Source of the DNA: Bacteroidota bacterium
GTDB taxonomy: Bacteria; Bacteroidota; Ignavibacteria; Kapaibacteriales; UBA2268
DNA: 8,059 bases
NCBI GenBank assembly: GCA_017428585.1
Contig: JAFRQN010000070.1
Span: forward strand, 1-8,059
Reading direction: 5' to 3'
The translations under genes and the position numbers were made by a program. Below, one piece after another: positions 6,452-8,059 of this stretch (positions are counted from its first letter, which is position 1; each line of letters opens with the position of its first letter). The notes beneath the pieces were generated by a model. That model did no database searches and was not told where the DNA came from. It worked only from the letters and a program-made list of their open reading frames with translations.

Positions 6452-7867
6452 TTATTTTAATAAAGCTTTTGCAAAATTAAACAATTTTTCTTCTTGGAAA
6501 CTGCCTGTCTGAAGCTGCATTCCAATAGGAAGACCATTGCTGTCGCAGCCTGCTGGTATTGAAATAGCAGGAATACCTGCAAGATTGGCAGAAGTCGTAA
6601 ATAAATCAGATAAATACATTTTTACTTGATCTTCCTGCTTTTCATTAAACTTAAAAGCAGTAGAAGCAGTTGTTGGCAAAAACATAAAATCTACTTTCTT
6701 AAACGCTTCGATATAGCAATCTTTAACAATTTGTCTTATTTGTTGTGCCTTAGTATAGTATTTATTATCAGCATCAGAAACAAGGAAATAAGTACCTGCC
6801 AACAAACGTCTTTGAACTTCAGCGCCAAATCCTTCTCCTCTATTAAGAGCTACATAATCTTCACCATCAATAACTTTATCTGTGTGATGTCCATATCTAA
6901 TTCCATCATATCGCGCTAAATTGGCAGATGCTTCAACAGTAGTCAGAACTATATATGTAGGCACCCAATATTCGGAATCCAAAAACTTAATAGTTTCAAC
7001 AACAGCGCCTTTATCTTTTAAATCATTTAATATTTTATTATATACATTCAGAATATCGGTTGAACAAGAACATTGAGATAAAATTTTGTCATCTAAAACA
7101 CCAACACGAACATTTTCAAAATTAACATCTTTTAAATTCTTATATGTATCCGCTGGCTCTAAATCTGCAGTTGTTTGATCTGCATCATCACGTCCACTTA
7201 TAACATCAAAAAGCAAAGATGTATCTTCAATATTATGAGAGAATGTACCTACTTGATCCAAAGATGAAGCAAAGGCAATAACGCCAGATCTTGATATTCT
7301 TCCATAAGTAGGTTTAAATCCTACAGTTCCGCATAAAGCAGCAGGCTGTCTTATAGAACCGCCTGTATCTGTTCCTAAAGCAGTATGAGCAAGTTCAGCT
7401 GCAACAGCAACAGCAGAACCACCAGAAGATCCACCCGGAACATAATCTGTATTAATAGGATTTTTTACCGCTCCAAAATAAGAAGTTTCATTAGAAGAAC
7501 CCATTGCAAATTCATCCATATTGGTTTTGCCTATTATAATACCGCCCTCTTGTTTAATTTTTTCAATAAGAGCAGCATCAGTAATAGACTGGAAGTTATC
7601 CAACATGTGGGATGCAGCTGTCAATTTCATGCCTTTTACAGCAATATTATCTTTAACTGCAACCAACATACCTTCTAATCTGCGAGGATTGCCAGCCTTA
7701 AAACGTTTATCAGATTCAACAGCCTGTTCCAAAACATTTTTATTTGTTTCAAGAAATGCGTTTAAATCTTTTTTGTCTTCTATTCTTGCTAAAACATTAG
7801 AAACTTCTTGTTCGCAAGTCGTTTTATTTTCTAATACTTGTTCTCTAAATAAATTATATGTTTTCAT
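6452..7867 (-). CDS. gatA: Asp-tRNA(Asn)/Glu-tRNA(Gln) amidotransferase subunit A
   Basis: GatA is the glutaminase subunit of GatCAB. It releases ammonia from glutamine, which GatB uses to convert misacylated Glu-tRNA(Gln) or Asp-tRNA(Asn) to the correct form. I start it at the ATG at 7867, giving 471 aa (MKTYNLFREQV...). The frame can be extended to a TTG at 7894, but the extra nine residues (Asn/Lys-rich) match nothing in the family. The amidase-signature Ser-cisSer-Lys triad is complete: Lys72 (AVKDN), Ser147 (PGGSSGGSA) and Ser171 (GTDTGGSIRQPA). NMDEFAMGSSNE (116-127), CGTVGFKPTYGR (179-190) and SLDQVG (202-207) are also typical, as is the end (GLPIGMQLQ). gatB and gatC are not in the window. 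A promoter box and a palindrome lie upstream; pdxJ follows in what looks like one unit. Confidence 0.97.
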   Translation of the reverse strand: MKTYNLFREQVLENKTTCEQEVSNVLARIEDKKDLNAFLETNKNVLEQAVESDKRFKAGNPRRLEGMLVAVKDNIAVKGMKLTAASHMLDNFQSITDAALIEKIKQEGGIIIGKTNMDEFAMGSSNETSYFGAVKNPINTDYVPGGSSGGSAVAVAAELAHTALGTDTGGSIRQPAALCGTVGFKPTYGRISRSGVIAFASSLDQVGTFSHNIEDTSLLFDVISGRDDADQTTADLEPADTYKNLKDVNFENVRVGVLDDKILSQCSCSTDILNVYNKILNDLKDKGAVVETIKFLDSEYWVPTYIVLTTVEASANLARYDGIRYGHHTDKVIDGEDYVALNRGEGFGAEVQRRLLAGTYFLVSDADNKYYTKAQQIRQIVKDCYIEAFKKVDFMFLPTTASTAFKFNEKQEDQVKMYLSDLFTTSANLAGIPAISIPAGCDSNGLPIGMQLQTGSFQEEKLFNFAKALLK

Positions 7868-7934
7868 TAATTTATTATTCTTGTTTATATTCAACCAATT
7901 ATAAAAATATAATAAAATAAAGAAATATCGTAAA

Positions 7935-7950
7935 GATTAGACATCTAATC
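7935..7950. repeat. 16-bp palindrome at the predicted gatA transcription start
   Basis: GATTAGA-CA-TCTAATC is a perfect inverted repeat with 7-bp arms and a 2-base spacer. It begins six bases downstream of the -7 box, so it covers the expected +1 site, and lies about 70 bases ahead of the gatA ATG. It has no following T-run, so it is not a terminator. It could be an operator or a 5' hairpin that stabilises the mRNA; which of these is not decided by the sequence. Confidence 0.45.
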
Positions 7951-7956
7951 AAAATA

Positions 7957-7964
7957 CAAAGATA
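7957..7964 (-). promoter_or_regulatory. Bacteroidota-type -7 box upstream of gatA
   Basis: TATCTTTG on the minus strand (7964-7957) fits TAnnTTTG exactly. No TTG-type -33 element is seen at 19-21 bases upstream, unlike the two other promoters in this window. The start would be near 7950, leaving a 5' leader of about 80 bases. The remaining sequence to the right edge (7965-8059) is almost pure A/T with no gene or stem-loop that I can recognise. Confidence 0.55.
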
Positions 7965-8059
7965 CACATTTTTAATAAAAATTAATAAGTTTTAATTAAA
8001 AAATGCTTATCTAAAAGTATATTTTTTATTTTTTTTACTTATTATATAATATTATAAAG

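Noticed and set aside
7868..7894. N-terminal extension of gatA from a TTG codon (MNINKNNKL)
   Set aside because: The ATG at 7867 gives the usual GatA N-terminus. The extra residues are encoded by low-complexity leader, and no ribosome-binding signal favours TTG.
7385..7904. Two plus-strand open frames opposite gatA
   Set aside because: They are antisense to a strongly conserved gene, have no promoter or recognisable product, and overlap each other in different frames.
1..8059. CRISPR array, insertion sequence, prophage or defence system
   Set aside because: No regularly spaced repeats, transposase, integrase, terminal inverted repeats or nuclease modules were seen on either strand. The genes are mostly core functions.

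Overview
All recognisable genes in this window lie on the minus strand, so transcription runs from high to low coordinates. The DNA is strongly AT-rich. Three upstream regions carry the Bacteroidota-type -7 promoter box TAnnTTTG, two of them with TTTG exactly 20 bases upstream. None of the starts has a convincing Shine-Dalgarno sequence; A-rich leaders precede the ATGs instead. This points to the Bacteroidota/Chlorobiota (FCB) group. The YqeY, TruB and PdxJ sequences look to me more like Chlorobiota, Ignavibacteria or Kapabacteria-type proteins than classical Bacteroidia, but that finer placement is only an impression.

Layout in transcription order (right to left). (1) 8059-7868: an AT-rich promoter region with a TATCTTTG box and a 16-bp palindrome at the expected transcription start. 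(2) gatA (ATG at 7867), then pdxJ after a 72-base gap, closed by a clear intrinsic terminator near 5500. (3) A second cluster of two tiny hydrophobic proteins (59 and 67 aa), a 598-aa RelA/SpoT homologue and truB. No strong terminator follows truB; the promoter of a tRNA-Leu(UAA) gene starts 20 bases after its stop. (4) tRNA-Leu, with an intrinsic terminator three bases past its 3' end. (5) A single-gene unit: promoter, yqeY and a long hairpin terminator. (6) A secreted protein entering from the left edge: signal peptide, lamin-tail domain, chitobiase C-terminal-like domain and the beginning of a CotH-type domain, with its 3' part outside the window.

Most of the window concerns translation quality and its control: GatA, YqeY with its GatB-like tRNA-binding fold, TruB (U55 pseudouridylation), tRNA-Leu and a stringent-response protein. 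PdxJ supplies the vitamin B6 cofactor. These are ordinary housekeeping genes.

Two things stand out. The RelA/SpoT homologue keeps the overall HD-synthetase-TGS-ACT order, but it has lost many signature residues of the synthetase site and the catalytic Glu of the hydrolase site. It also lacks the long helical and zinc-finger section between TGS and ACT. It sits directly behind two unrecognised small membrane proteins. The secreted CotH-type protein has its lamin-tail domain interrupted by what looks like a concanavalin A-like domain.
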